DNA of 64,000 bases from an uncultured Alloprevotella sp. (GTDB lineage Bacteria > Bacteroidota > Bacteroidia > Bacteroidales > Bacteroidaceae), in NCBI GenBank assembly GCA_944320745.1, contig CALUIN010000039.1, positions 29,637 to 93,636 of the forward strand, written 5' to 3'. This document shows, piece after piece, positions 46,435 through 54,537 of this stretch. Both the position numbers and the translations under genes were made by a program. Each line of letters starts with the position of its first letter. Position 1 is the stretch's first letter. The notes under the pieces were generated by a model. It saw only the letters and a list, made by a program, of their open reading frames with translations. It was not told the DNA's origin and did not search any database.

Positions 46435-47373
46435 ATGATGAACAACAATTCTTTTATGGTTTTCGCCGGGACCAGCACGCGCTATCTGGCAGAACGGATT
46501 TGCGCCGAGCTGAAGTGCCCGTTGGGAAAACTGGTGGTGACACGGTTTGCCGACGGAGAGTTTGAAGTGAGCTATGAAGAGTCCATCCGGGGACGCGACG
46601 TGTTCCTGGTGCAGTCCACGTTCCCTAATTCGGACAATCTCATGGAGCTGCTGCTCATGATTGATGCTGCCAAACGCGCCTCCGCCCGTAGCATTTGCGC
46701 CGTGATTCCTTATTTCGGATGGGCCCGGCAGGACCGTAAGAGCAAGCCCCGTGTATCCATCGGCGCTAAGTTGGTGGCCGATCTGCTGAGCGTGGCGGGC
46801 ATTGACCGTCTGATGACGATGGACCTGCACGCCGACCAGGAGCAGGGCTTCTTCGACGTACCTGTGGACCATCTTTACGCCTCCACGGTGATGCTGCCCT
46901 ATGTCCAGAGTCTCAACCTGCCCAACCTGTGTATCGGCACCCCCGACGTAGGCGGGTCGAAGCGGGCCGCCTCTTACGCCAAGTACCTGGATTGCCCCAT
47001 GGTGCTTTGCAACAAAAGCCGTAAGAAGGCCAACGAGGTAGAAGGCATGCAGATCATCGGCGACGTGAAAGGCATGGATGTTGTTCTTGTGGACGACATC
47101 GTTGACACGGCAGGTACGATAACCAAGGCCGCCAATCTCATGATGGAGAACGGGGCAAACAGTGTCCGTGCCATTGCCAGCCACTGCATCATGTCCGGAC
47201 CGGCCGACGAGCGCGTCGAGACATCCGCGCTCCAGGAAATGGTATTCACGGACAGCATCCCCTATCGCGGTCATTGCAGCAAGGTGCGCGAGATTTCCGT
47301 TGCCGGCATGCTGGCAGAGACCATACGCCGCGTCATGGAGAATGAGAGCATCTCTTCGCAATATCTCATCTAA
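46435..47373 (+). CDS. prs: Ribose-phosphate pyrophosphokinase
   Basis: Makes PRPP from ribose 5-phosphate and ATP, feeding purine, pyrimidine, His and NAD synthesis. 312 aa, standard length; the first Met may be either of two consecutive ATGs. Key motifs are RFADGEFEV, the flexible-loop sequence YFGWARQDRKSKPRVSI, MDLHADQEQGFFDVPVDHLYA, and the PRPP-binding loop VVLVDDIVDTAGTI. It is 27 bases after the ThiE/TenI-like gene and ends at a strong hairpin. Confidence 0.97.
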   Translation: MMNNNSFMVFAGTSTRYLAERICAELKCPLGKLVVTRFADGEFEVSYEESIRGRDVFLVQSTFPNSDNLMELLLMIDAAKRASARSICAVIPYFGWARQDRKSKPRVSIGAKLVADLLSVAGIDRLMTMDLHADQEQGFFDVPVDHLYASTVMLPYVQSLNLPNLCIGTPDVGGSKRAASYAKYLDCPMVLCNKSRKKANEVEGMQIIGDVKGMDVVLVDDIVDTAGTITKAANLMMENGANSVRAIASHCIMSGPADERVETSALQEMVFTDSIPYRGHCSKVREISVAGMLAETIRRVMENESISSQYLI

Positions 47374-47395
47374 GTCCGTCAGATTAAGACGGCAG

Positions 47396-47426
47396 CGCGC
47401 CCGGGAGCCATTGGCTTCCGGGCGCG
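47396..47426. terminator. Terminator between prs and the convergent amidase-like gene
   Basis: A 14-bp GC-rich stem (47396-47409 with 47413-47426, one G-U pair) and a 3-base loop. It lies 22 bases after prs; no long T tract is present. Confidence 0.7.
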
Positions 47427-47445
47427 TCGCGTCTGGGCGGGTGCT

Positions 47446-48327
47446 TCATTTTGCCAGGCGGAACACGCGAATGCCCACCGCCTGGCGTTGCCGTTTCAGG
47501 TACGTGAACAGGTCCGTCCGGTCCTCTACCACTCGTTTGTATATCGTCGAGGCGTGCATCATGTGCAGCCGTCCGTCCTTTCCCCAGACCGCAAGGCCAA
47601 GGTGGGAATAGTCCAGACCGTCTTTTGTTGTCACGATGGCTATCAGGTCGCCGTCGTGTATGGCAGCGAGTTGCCGGCGGCTGCCGGCCGTTGCGCCTTC
47701 CCGCAGGTACGAGCCGTCCGATCCGTTGGCCTGCCGTTCCAGCGCTGCGATGCTGTCCGTCCATTCCGGGTGGCGGCGCAGCATCCCGTAGAGTTGCGGG
47801 TGGCTGCTCATGTAGTGGTTGCGCACGTACAGCGGAGCCGTCAACGCTTCGGGCAGGCGGACTTCTGCCACGTTTCCCCGCGCGGTGTTGTCGTGCATCC
47901 ACCATGTGAAGTAGTGCAGTCGCGACAGGTAGCCGTTCATTTTTCCGCCGCGGTAACGCAGGCTTTCCAGATTATGGCAGAAGTCGGAAAAACTGTCACT
48001 CTTCTGCCGTTTTGTCAGTGTCAGGGCGTAGACGGTCTCTACGAAGGTGGTGCAGTCCAGTCCACGCAGGTTCACTACGAGGCGTTCCGGGTCATGTCCT
48101 TCGAGCGTATGAGCCACGTAGGGGCGGCCCAGAAACTGGCGTGCGAAGAAAAGCACGTCGTTGCCCTGTATTGGCAGGCGGAGCAGGCGCACCACTTCGG
48201 CCGAGTCGGCCCGTGTGCAGACCACCCGCCCGCTCTTCGTGCCGGTCTGTGCTGCTGTCGGGACGGTCTGCGCCGGTCGCGGCAGTGCCGCCAGGACGGC
48301 GGAAATGATAAATATGAAGAAGCGCAT
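47446..48327 (-). CDS. Secreted amidase-like protein (DUF1460, NlpC/P60 clan)
   Basis: Exported protein of 293 aa with a signal peptide (MRFFIFIISAVLAALPRPAQT). The DUF1460 family is related to N-acetylmuramoyl-L-alanine amidases of the papain-like NlpC/P60 clan. Catalytic Cys is in LRGLDCTTFVETVYAL; the catalytic His is in DYSHLGLAVWG; GRPYVAHTLEG and GDLIAIVTTK are further family blocks. It probably trims peptidoglycan stems or recycles fragments in the periplasm. It is transcribed from upstream of htpG's terminator, alone. Confidence 0.88.
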   Translation of the reverse strand: MRFFIFIISAVLAALPRPAQTVPTAAQTGTKSGRVVCTRADSAEVVRLLRLPIQGNDVLFFARQFLGRPYVAHTLEGHDPERLVVNLRGLDCTTFVETVYALTLTKRQKSDSFSDFCHNLESLRYRGGKMNGYLSRLHYFTWWMHDNTARGNVAEVRLPEALTAPLYVRNHYMSSHPQLYGMLRRHPEWTDSIAALERQANGSDGSYLREGATAGSRRQLAAIHDGDLIAIVTTKDGLDYSHLGLAVWGKDGRLHMMHASTIYKRVVEDRTDLFTYLKRQRQAVGIRVFRLAK

Positions 48328-48340
48328 GGTTCGGGGATGA

Positions 48341-48387
48341 AAAAAAGAGGACTGCGGAAAACCTTCCGGCTTTGCTCCGCAGTCCTC
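48341..48387 (-). terminator. Terminator of htpG
   Basis: Perfect 12-bp stem (48347-48358 with 48376-48387), followed on the minus strand by six T residues. It begins 35 bases after the htpG stop. Confidence 0.9.
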
Positions 48388-48421
48388 GGATGAATAGATA
48401 TAAGGCCGCGCGTCCTGTTTC

Positions 48422-50479
48422 TTATTTGATCAGGTCCACGCTGCGCTGGATGAAGCGGCTTAGGGCCTCACCCTTGAGCAGTCCGTTTTGCAGGAGTGCG
48501 AGGTCAATGAGTTGCGGCACAACGTTGTTGGTCTTCGCGTAGGCAGCCAGGACCTCTTTCTTCTTGTTGTTCTGCTCCTCGATGGCGTCGTGACATTTTT
48601 TCAGTTCGTCGCGGTCCTGCTGCGTGATTTCTTCCGCCTTCTTGCCGCGCTGCTGTTCCTCCAGAGTGGCGTGGCGGGCATGCAAGCCCTTCAGTTCTGC
48701 CTCGATGGGCTGCAGCTGTTCCGCTACCTTGCTGTTGACGTCGTCGAGCACTTCTTTCACCAGCCGGTGGTCGGCGTTCAGCACGATGTTGTACATGTCC
48801 GGCATTTCGCCGTAGAAAGACATGCCGGCCTGCAGGCGGCTCATTTCCTTCATGCGCCGCATATATTCGCTTTGCGTGATGAGCACCGGCTGGGCGTTCT
48901 CGCCCATGTTCTCAGTCTCCACGTGGAACTCCGCCTTGTCCATTTTCGGCAACACGGCAGTGAACACTCCGGCCAGCTTCTCGCCTTCTGCAGCGGCCAG
49001 TTTCTCCTGCTCTTGGTCGGCTTTCGGTATCAGGCGGTCGATGACGTCGCCGTCCACGCGGCTGAAGCGGCTCTTTTCAAATTTCTGCTCCAGCAGTCCC
49101 ACGAGCGGGCTGTCCAGTTGGCCGTCCATCAGGAGCACGCTGTAGCCCTTTGCCTTGGCTGCTTCTATGTAGCTGTACTGTGCCTCCTTGTCTGTGGCGT
49201 AGAGGTAGACGAGTTGGCCGTCCTTGTCCGTCTGGGCAGACTGTATCAGTTCCTTGTATTCGTCGTAAGTGTAGAACTTGCCGTCCACGTCCTTCAGCAG
49301 GGCGAATTTGCAGGCCTTGTCGTAGAAGTCCTGCTCGGAGAGCATGCCGTAGTGGATGAACAGTTTCAGGTCGTCCCACTTTTGTTCGTATTCCTTGCGG
49401 TCGTTCTTGAAGATGGACTGCAGGCGGTCGCACACCTTCTTCGTGATGTACGTTGAAATCTTTTTCACGTTTGCATCGCTCTGCAGGTAGCTGCGGCTCA
49501 CGTTCAGCGGGATGTCCGGCGAGTCGATGACGCCGTGCAGCAGCGTGAGGAACTCCGGTACGATGTTCTCCACTTCGTCCGTCACGTAGACCTGGTTGCA
49601 GTAGAGCTGAATCTTGTTGCGGTGAATCTCGATGTTGCTCTTGATGCGCGGGAAGTAGAGGACGCCCGTCAGGTGGAACGGGTAGTCCACGTTGAGGTGA
49701 ATCCAGAAGAGCGGCTCGTCGCTCATGGGGTATAGCTCGCGGTAGAATTTCCGGTAGTCCTCGTCCTTCAGCGTGGAGGGCGTCTTGGTCCAGAGCGGTT
49801 CGGTGTCGTTCACGATGTTGTCCTCGTCCGTGTCCACCTGTTTGCCGTCCTTCCATTCCGTCTTTTTGCCGAAGGCTACCGGGATGGGGAGGAAGCGGCA
49901 ATACTTCGAAAGCAGGGACTGGATGCGGTTTTTCTCCAGGAACTCCTTGCAGTCGTCATCGATGTGCAGCACGATGTCAGTGCCGCGGTCGGCCCGCTCG
50001 CATTCCGTGATTTCGTAGGCGGGAGATCCGTCGCAGGTCCATTTGACAGCCTGCGCGCCCTCGCGGCAGCTGCGGGTGACGATGTCCACCTGCTTGGCCA
50101 CCATGAAGGCAGAGTAGAAGCCCAGGCCGAAGTGCCCGATGATGGCGTTGGCGTCGTTCTTGTATTTCTCGAGGAAGTCGTTCGCTCCGGAGAAAGCGAT
50201 CTGGTTGATGTATTTGTCGATTTCCTCAGCTGTCATGCCCAAGCCGCGGTCCGTCACGGTGAGCGTTCCGGCCTCCTTGTCCACGCTTACGCGGATGGTC
50301 AGGTCGCCCAGCTCGCCCTTGAAGTCGCCCTTCGAGGCCAGTGTCTTCAGCTTCTGCGTAGCGTCGACTGCGTTCGACACGAGCTCGCGCAGGAAGATTT
50401 CGTGGTCGCTGTATAAGAATTTCTTGATGACCGGGAATATGTTCTCGGTGGTAATGCCGATATTGCCTTTTTGTGCCAT
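48422..50479 (-). CDS. htpG: Molecular chaperone HtpG (Hsp90)
   Basis: Bacterial Hsp90, 685 aa, dimeric ATP-driven chaperone. The N-terminal GHKL ATPase domain has FLRELVSNAVDATQKLK, the DRGLGMT motif and GHFGLGFYSAFMVA; the middle domain contains the catalytic-loop Arg in LNVSRSYLQSD; the C-terminal domain carries the long charged insert KGLHARHATLEEQQRGKKAEE. The long intergenic region upstream has a GC-rich tandem repeat in place of an obvious promoter. It is followed by a strong terminator. Confidence 0.98.
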   Translation of the reverse strand: MAQKGNIGITTENIFPVIKKFLYSDHEIFLRELVSNAVDATQKLKTLASKGDFKGELGDLTIRVSVDKEAGTLTVTDRGLGMTAEEIDKYINQIAFSGANDFLEKYKNDANAIIGHFGLGFYSAFMVAKQVDIVTRSCREGAQAVKWTCDGSPAYEITECERADRGTDIVLHIDDDCKEFLEKNRIQSLLSKYCRFLPIPVAFGKKTEWKDGKQVDTDEDNIVNDTEPLWTKTPSTLKDEDYRKFYRELYPMSDEPLFWIHLNVDYPFHLTGVLYFPRIKSNIEIHRNKIQLYCNQVYVTDEVENIVPEFLTLLHGVIDSPDIPLNVSRSYLQSDANVKKISTYITKKVCDRLQSIFKNDRKEYEQKWDDLKLFIHYGMLSEQDFYDKACKFALLKDVDGKFYTYDEYKELIQSAQTDKDGQLVYLYATDKEAQYSYIEAAKAKGYSVLLMDGQLDSPLVGLLEQKFEKSRFSRVDGDVIDRLIPKADQEQEKLAAAEGEKLAGVFTAVLPKMDKAEFHVETENMGENAQPVLITQSEYMRRMKEMSRLQAGMSFYGEMPDMYNIVLNADHRLVKEVLDDVNSKVAEQLQPIEAELKGLHARHATLEEQQRGKKAEEITQQDRDELKKCHDAIEEQNNKKKEVLAAYAKTNNVVPQLIDLALLQNGLLKGEALSRFIQRSVDLIK

Positions 50480-50810
50480 GATAAAATGGATTTTTTTGTC
50501 TGACCTGTCTCATGCAAATAGCGTGCCACTGCCGATCCCGTCTCGCTTCCCCTTACGGCCGTCTTTGCCGGCGAGGACGGGGCTAAGGCGCGTTCTTACG
50601 GGGCTAAGGCGTGTTTTCACGGGGATAGGGCGCGGCGTCGCGGGAAATAGCGGCCCGCCGCGCCTGCCGGTCATTCAGGCCCGCGGCGGAGTGGATTTTC
50701 CGGCGGGCGCCTGTGGCGGAAACAAAAGCCCGGCCACGCCGTGCGCGAAACAGCAGCGGCGGGCCGGGCTTTCGTTCGGATGCGGAGGGGCGGGAGCCGG
50801 AGTCATCCGC
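50480..50810. other. Intergenic region upstream of htpG
   Basis: About 330 bases, GC-rich, containing three direct 21-base repeats at 50577-50639. A CG-rich hairpin-prone stretch follows up to the acetyltransferase gene. I see no clear htpG promoter with the usual consensus. Confidence 0.55.
50577..50639. repeat. Three 21-bp tandem repeats
   Basis: Units at 50577-50597, 50598-50618 and 50619-50639. The first two share the opening ACGGGGCTAAGGCG and 18 of 21 bases; the third begins ACGGGGATAGGGCG and is more divergent. The core CGGGGCTAAGG also occurs at 16190 and, inverted, at 6889 and 16216. Confidence 0.8.
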
Positions 50811-51374
50811 TTATTTCCGGATGCCACGGATGGGGCGGGCAGGATTGCCGGCAACGATGGTGTCGGCAGGGACGTCGCGCGTCACGATGGCGCCTGCACC
50901 GACAATGGAGTTCTCACCGATCGAGACGCCGGGAAGCACGATGGCTCCGGCGCCTATCCACGCGCGGCGGCCAATGGTGATGGCGCGGGCGTAGACGTTG
51001 CGTCGCAGGGAGGGTTCCTCCGGGTGGCCTTCGGTGACGAGCTGCACGCCGGGGCCAATGAATACGTTTTCTTCCAGCGTGATGCCCCCGCGGTCGAGAA
51101 AGGTGCAGCCCGAATTGACGAACACGCCCGGGCCGAACGTCGTGCCTTTGCCCCAGACGGTGTAGAACGGGGGAAACATGCGGACCGTGTCGGCTACGGG
51201 CTTTCCCGTCAGGCGGGAGAGGATTTCGCGGATTTCGTCTTGCGTGTGGAAGCCAGTATTGAGCTGGCTGACCAATTGCATGCTTTCGGTGAACTGCGCT
51301 TCGAGTTGCGGATATTCCGGATCGCTCTCGAGAATCGTTTCGCCGGCCAGCATTCTTCTGATGATGTCGGGCAT
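50811..51374 (-). CDS. Hexapeptide-repeat O-acetyltransferase (Maa/LacA type)
   Basis: Left-handed beta-helix acetyltransferase of 187 aa that transfers acetyl from acetyl-CoA to a sugar hydroxyl. An N-terminal helical segment (residues 1-60) resembles the maltose O-acetyltransferase N-domain; the helix repeats include GITLEENVFIGPGVQLV, IGRRAWIGAGAIVLPGVSIGENSIVGAGAIV; the catalytic His is His117 in TEGHPEE; the tail VAGNPARPIRGIRK binds CoA. The natural acceptor is unknown. It is 72 bases downstream of dnaB. Confidence 0.88.
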   Translation of the reverse strand: MPDIIRRMLAGETILESDPEYPQLEAQFTESMQLVSQLNTGFHTQDEIREILSRLTGKPVADTVRMFPPFYTVWGKGTTFGPGVFVNSGCTFLDRGGITLEENVFIGPGVQLVTEGHPEEPSLRRNVYARAITIGRRAWIGAGAIVLPGVSIGENSIVGAGAIVTRDVPADTIVAGNPARPIRGIRK

Positions 51375-51446
51375 AGCTGTTATGTTGGTTTGGGATGATT
51401 AGTACCTGAGGTGATTCCTGCCGTGGGGCGATGGCGTGCGCCGGCT

Positions 51447-53003
51447 TCAGAACGGGACGTCGCCGGTTGGCGGAGCAAACGGGGGGATCGGGTCCGGTCC
51501 CGCGTCCTGCACCCCGGCCGGAAAGTCCTGTGCGGAGATGCCCGCGGACGCCCCTTCCTCGCCGGGCATGGGTACGAGGAGATCGTCGTCCGGGTTTTGG
51601 AAACGGGCGTACTGCCCTTTGAAGGTGAGGAGCACGTCGCCTACGGCACCGTTGCGGTGCTTGGCAATGATGATCTCGGCTTTGCCGCGCAGGTCGCGTC
51701 CGGTGAGAGGGTCGGTATAGATGCGGTAGTACTCCGGGCGGTGAATGAACAGGACCATGTCCGCGTCCTGCTCGATGGCGCCGGATTCGCGCAGGTCGGA
51801 GAGCTGGGGGCGTTTCCCTTCGTTGCCTTCGCGGTTTTCGACACCGCGGTTGAGCTGCGAGAGGGCGAGGATGGGGATGCCGAGCTCCTTGGCGAGGCCC
51901 TTGAGGGAGCGGCTGACAGTGGAGACCTCCTCCTGGCGGTTGCCGAACTTCATGCCCGATGCGTTCATGAGCTGTAGGTAGTCGATCATGATGAGGCGAA
52001 CGCCGTGTTCGCGCACCAGTCGGCGCGCCTTGGTGCGGAGCTCGAACACGGAGAGCGAGGGCGTGTCGTCGATATAGAGCGGTGCGCCGTAGAGGTCCTT
52101 GATGCGGTGGTCGAGCTGGCCCCATTCGTAGGGGGCCAGCTGTCCGCTTCGGATTTTCTCGCCCGTAATTTCGCAGACGTTGATGATGAGACGGTTCACG
52201 AGCTGCACGTTGGACATTTCGAGCGAGAAGAAGGCGAGGGGGATTTGCTGGTCAACGGCAATGTTCTTGGCCATGCTCAGGGCGAAGGCGGTTTTACCCA
52301 TGGCCGGACGCGCCGCGAGGATGACGAGATCGGAGTCCTGCCAGCCGCTGGTGATTTTGTCCAGGTCGTGGAAGCCGCTGGCGATGCCGCTGAGTCCGTC
52401 GCTGCGGGCTGCTGCCTTCTGGAGCATGTTGTAGGCCTCGTTGATGACCGGGTCTATCTGGGTATAGTCTTTCTTCAGGTTGCGCTGCGACAGCTCGAAG
52501 AGTTTGCCTTCGGCCTCCTGCATGAGTTCGTCGACATCCTGCGTGGCATCGAACGCCTTGGTCTGGATGTCGCTCGTGTAGGTGATGAGCTGGCGCGCCA
52601 TGTATTTTTGGGCAATGATGCGGGCGTGGTATTCAATGTGGGCCGAGGAAACGACCATGCCGCTAAGTTGCGTGATATAGAACGGTCCGCCGGCGTCCTC
52701 GAGATTGCCGGTGGACTTGAGCTTCTCCGTTACCGTCAGGATGTCGACGGGCTTCTGCTCCATGTTGAGCTGGCGGATAGCTTCGTAAATGAGCTGATGG
52801 CGGTGCTCGTAGAAACTTTCAGGCTGCAGGATTTCACTGACCAGAGAGTAGGCGTCCTTCTCTATCATCAGTGCGCCGAGAACTACTTTCTCGAGCTCGG
52901 GCTCTTGGGGTTGCAGGTGGCCGAAATTGTCCGTCGGGGGCGGGGTCGCGGCCTTGCGGCGTGACGTGCGGGGCGCGGACGAGGAGGGTGAGGTTTCAGG
53001 CAT
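51447..53003 (-). CDS. dnaB: Replicative DNA helicase DnaB
   Basis: Hexameric replication-fork helicase, 518 aa. The N-terminal primase-interacting domain (LEKVVLGALMIEKDAYSLVSEIL) is preceded by about 30 residues of Ser/Pro/Thr-rich sequence. The RecA-like domain has Walker A ARPAMGKT at 231-238, Walker B LIMIDYLQLM, and the VSRSLKGLAKELGIPILALSQLNR block. No intein is present. The C-terminus is a Pro/Gly/Asp-rich tail. It lies 18 bases after the lipoprotein gene upstream. Confidence 0.97.
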   Translation of the reverse strand: MPETSPSSSAPRTSRRKAATPPPTDNFGHLQPQEPELEKVVLGALMIEKDAYSLVSEILQPESFYEHRHQLIYEAIRQLNMEQKPVDILTVTEKLKSTGNLEDAGGPFYITQLSGMVVSSAHIEYHARIIAQKYMARQLITYTSDIQTKAFDATQDVDELMQEAEGKLFELSQRNLKKDYTQIDPVINEAYNMLQKAAARSDGLSGIASGFHDLDKITSGWQDSDLVILAARPAMGKTAFALSMAKNIAVDQQIPLAFFSLEMSNVQLVNRLIINVCEITGEKIRSGQLAPYEWGQLDHRIKDLYGAPLYIDDTPSLSVFELRTKARRLVREHGVRLIMIDYLQLMNASGMKFGNRQEEVSTVSRSLKGLAKELGIPILALSQLNRGVENREGNEGKRPQLSDLRESGAIEQDADMVLFIHRPEYYRIYTDPLTGRDLRGKAEIIIAKHRNGAVGDVLLTFKGQYARFQNPDDDLLVPMPGEEGASAGISAQDFPAGVQDAGPDPIPPFAPPTGDVPF

Positions 53004-53021
53004 ATTATAATATGATGCGGG

Positions 53022-54527
53022 TTATGGATGGGTGGAGGCGGATTCGCCGGCCGTGTCGTCCTTTTGCAGTTCGTAGCAGCCGATGTCGGGATGCCCGTCG
53101 GCCAGGCGGTCGCGTCCGTTGCGGTCGTTGGGGTAATAGGTGCGCGTGACCTCGGGGTCGGCGTTGTCAACGGCCAGAGAGGCGGGATTAAGCCCGAAGG
53201 TAAAGACGAGCCGGTCAAGATCGAAGGCTGGCGCGAAATTGTCCTCACGGGAGACGGCGTTCTCGTCGTTGTCCCACAGACATGCCGAGACGCGCTCGTC
53301 CTCGAACGCCGGGGTGTCGAGTAGGCAGTTGCGGAAGCTGTAGGCGAACGGATCGTTGGGATAGCGCTCGGACTGGGTGCCCAGCACTTCGTCGGTGGAG
53401 TAGCCGGTGATCAGGCAATTGAGAAATGCGGCGCGGTGGAGCGGCAGGCGTATGTCGCCCTCACAGTTTGCGAAGGAAAGCGCAACGCCGCGCCCGCCGG
53501 AGAACGCATAGAAATTTCCGATGGTGCAGTGGACGAAGGTACTGCTGCCGCCCAGGAGCGTGACGCAGTTTCCGCCGGCGTTGGTGATCTGGCTGTTACC
53601 GACAAAGACATTGGCGGCGCGGACGGTGAGGGCGTCGCCACTCATGTTGTGGACAATGCTGTTTTCCAGACGCAGTTTCTCGACCGATACGTCTGAAGAG
53701 TCGCAGCGCACGCCGAACGTGCCGCTGTGAACGTCGCAGAAGTTCATGCGGTTGCCGTAGCTCTCGCCGGTGAAGACGATTCCGCCCCACTGGCCGGGGA
53801 TGCGGTCGTAGGGCTGTTGTGAGAACATGTTTCCCAGCCGGTCGCCGCGGAAAAGCACTGGGCTTGCGGCTGTCCCTTCGGCCTGGAGCGAACCGTGTAC
53901 GATCAGTTGCGCGCCGGGGTGAAAGTAGAGGCGGACGCCGGCTGCCAGTGTGAGCCGCGCATCGCGGCTGACGACCAGGCTGTCGTAGACCTGATAGGGA
54001 CGGCGGGCCTCGAGCAGCGAGTCCCGGGTCAGGATTAGGCCGCGCAGCGGGATGACGGATTGTCCGTAGGCTTCCAGATTGACTTTCTGCGCTGTGCCGC
54101 CCTCGGTGACGAATACGAGGTTGTCTGTGGCGCGGACGGCCTCGTCGGTTTGACTGTCTTCGATGCTGGCGAAGAGAAATACGCGCAGGCTGTCCTTGGC
54201 CTCGATTTCGAACCCTGACGCGCTGCCGCCTTCAAGGTAGGTGCCGTCCACATTGACGCGGAATGGCGACTGCGCGCCTTGTTCCAGATAAACTTGGGGA
54301 AGACGGATGGCCTTTTCGTTGGGATTGTAAACTTCAAAAGTATAGGTGTTCGTGGCCTGACCGCTGATGACGGTGTCCAGCCGTACGGTGTCGGCCGAGA
54401 AAGCCAGCCGGTCGGTCGGGGAACTGGTAAATTCCGTGTCGTCCATACACGCCGTGAGCGCGCATAGGACGAAAAGGCCGCCCCACACCAGGCGGGGCAG
54501 CACTTTGCAGATTCTGGATAAAGCCAT
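53022..54527 (-). CDS. Lipoprotein with predicted right-handed beta-helix
   Basis: Lipoprotein of 501 aa from the ATG at 54527; the open frame continues upstream into pepD but only this Met gives a signal peptide with lipobox LTAC followed by MDD. The first 150 residues of the mature protein are beta-rich. The region from about residue 185 has repeated short strands of the beta-helix type: VRLYFHPGAQLIVHGSLQAEG, GNRMNFCDVHSGTFGVRCDSS, ENSIVHNMSGDALTVRAANVFVGNSQITNAGGN. The end, NDRNGRDRLADGHPDIGCYELQ, is the signature seen in parallel beta-helix proteins called choice-of-anchor Q. It is probably an outer-membrane-anchored surface or periplasmic protein; whether it is a polysaccharide-binding protein or enzyme cannot be said. 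It starts 10 bases after the pepD stop. Confidence 0.82.
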   Translation of the reverse strand: MALSRICKVLPRLVWGGLFVLCALTACMDDTEFTSSPTDRLAFSADTVRLDTVISGQATNTYTFEVYNPNEKAIRLPQVYLEQGAQSPFRVNVDGTYLEGGSASGFEIEAKDSLRVFLFASIEDSQTDEAVRATDNLVFVTEGGTAQKVNLEAYGQSVIPLRGLILTRDSLLEARRPYQVYDSLVVSRDARLTLAAGVRLYFHPGAQLIVHGSLQAEGTAASPVLFRGDRLGNMFSQQPYDRIPGQWGGIVFTGESYGNRMNFCDVHSGTFGVRCDSSDVSVEKLRLENSIVHNMSGDALTVRAANVFVGNSQITNAGGNCVTLLGGSSTFVHCTIGNFYAFSGGRGVALSFANCEGDIRLPLHRAAFLNCLITGYSTDEVLGTQSERYPNDPFAYSFRNCLLDTPAFEDERVSACLWDNDENAVSREDNFAPAFDLDRLVFTFGLNPASLAVDNADPEVTRTYYPNDRNGRDRLADGHPDIGCYELQKDDTAGESASTHP

Positions 54528-54537
54528 GCCGTGAAAG

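Noticed and set aside
50139-51398. 419-codon plus-strand frame over the htpG start and acetyltransferase
   Set aside because: It runs antisense to htpG and the acetyltransferase and through the tandem repeats; no protein-like blocks.
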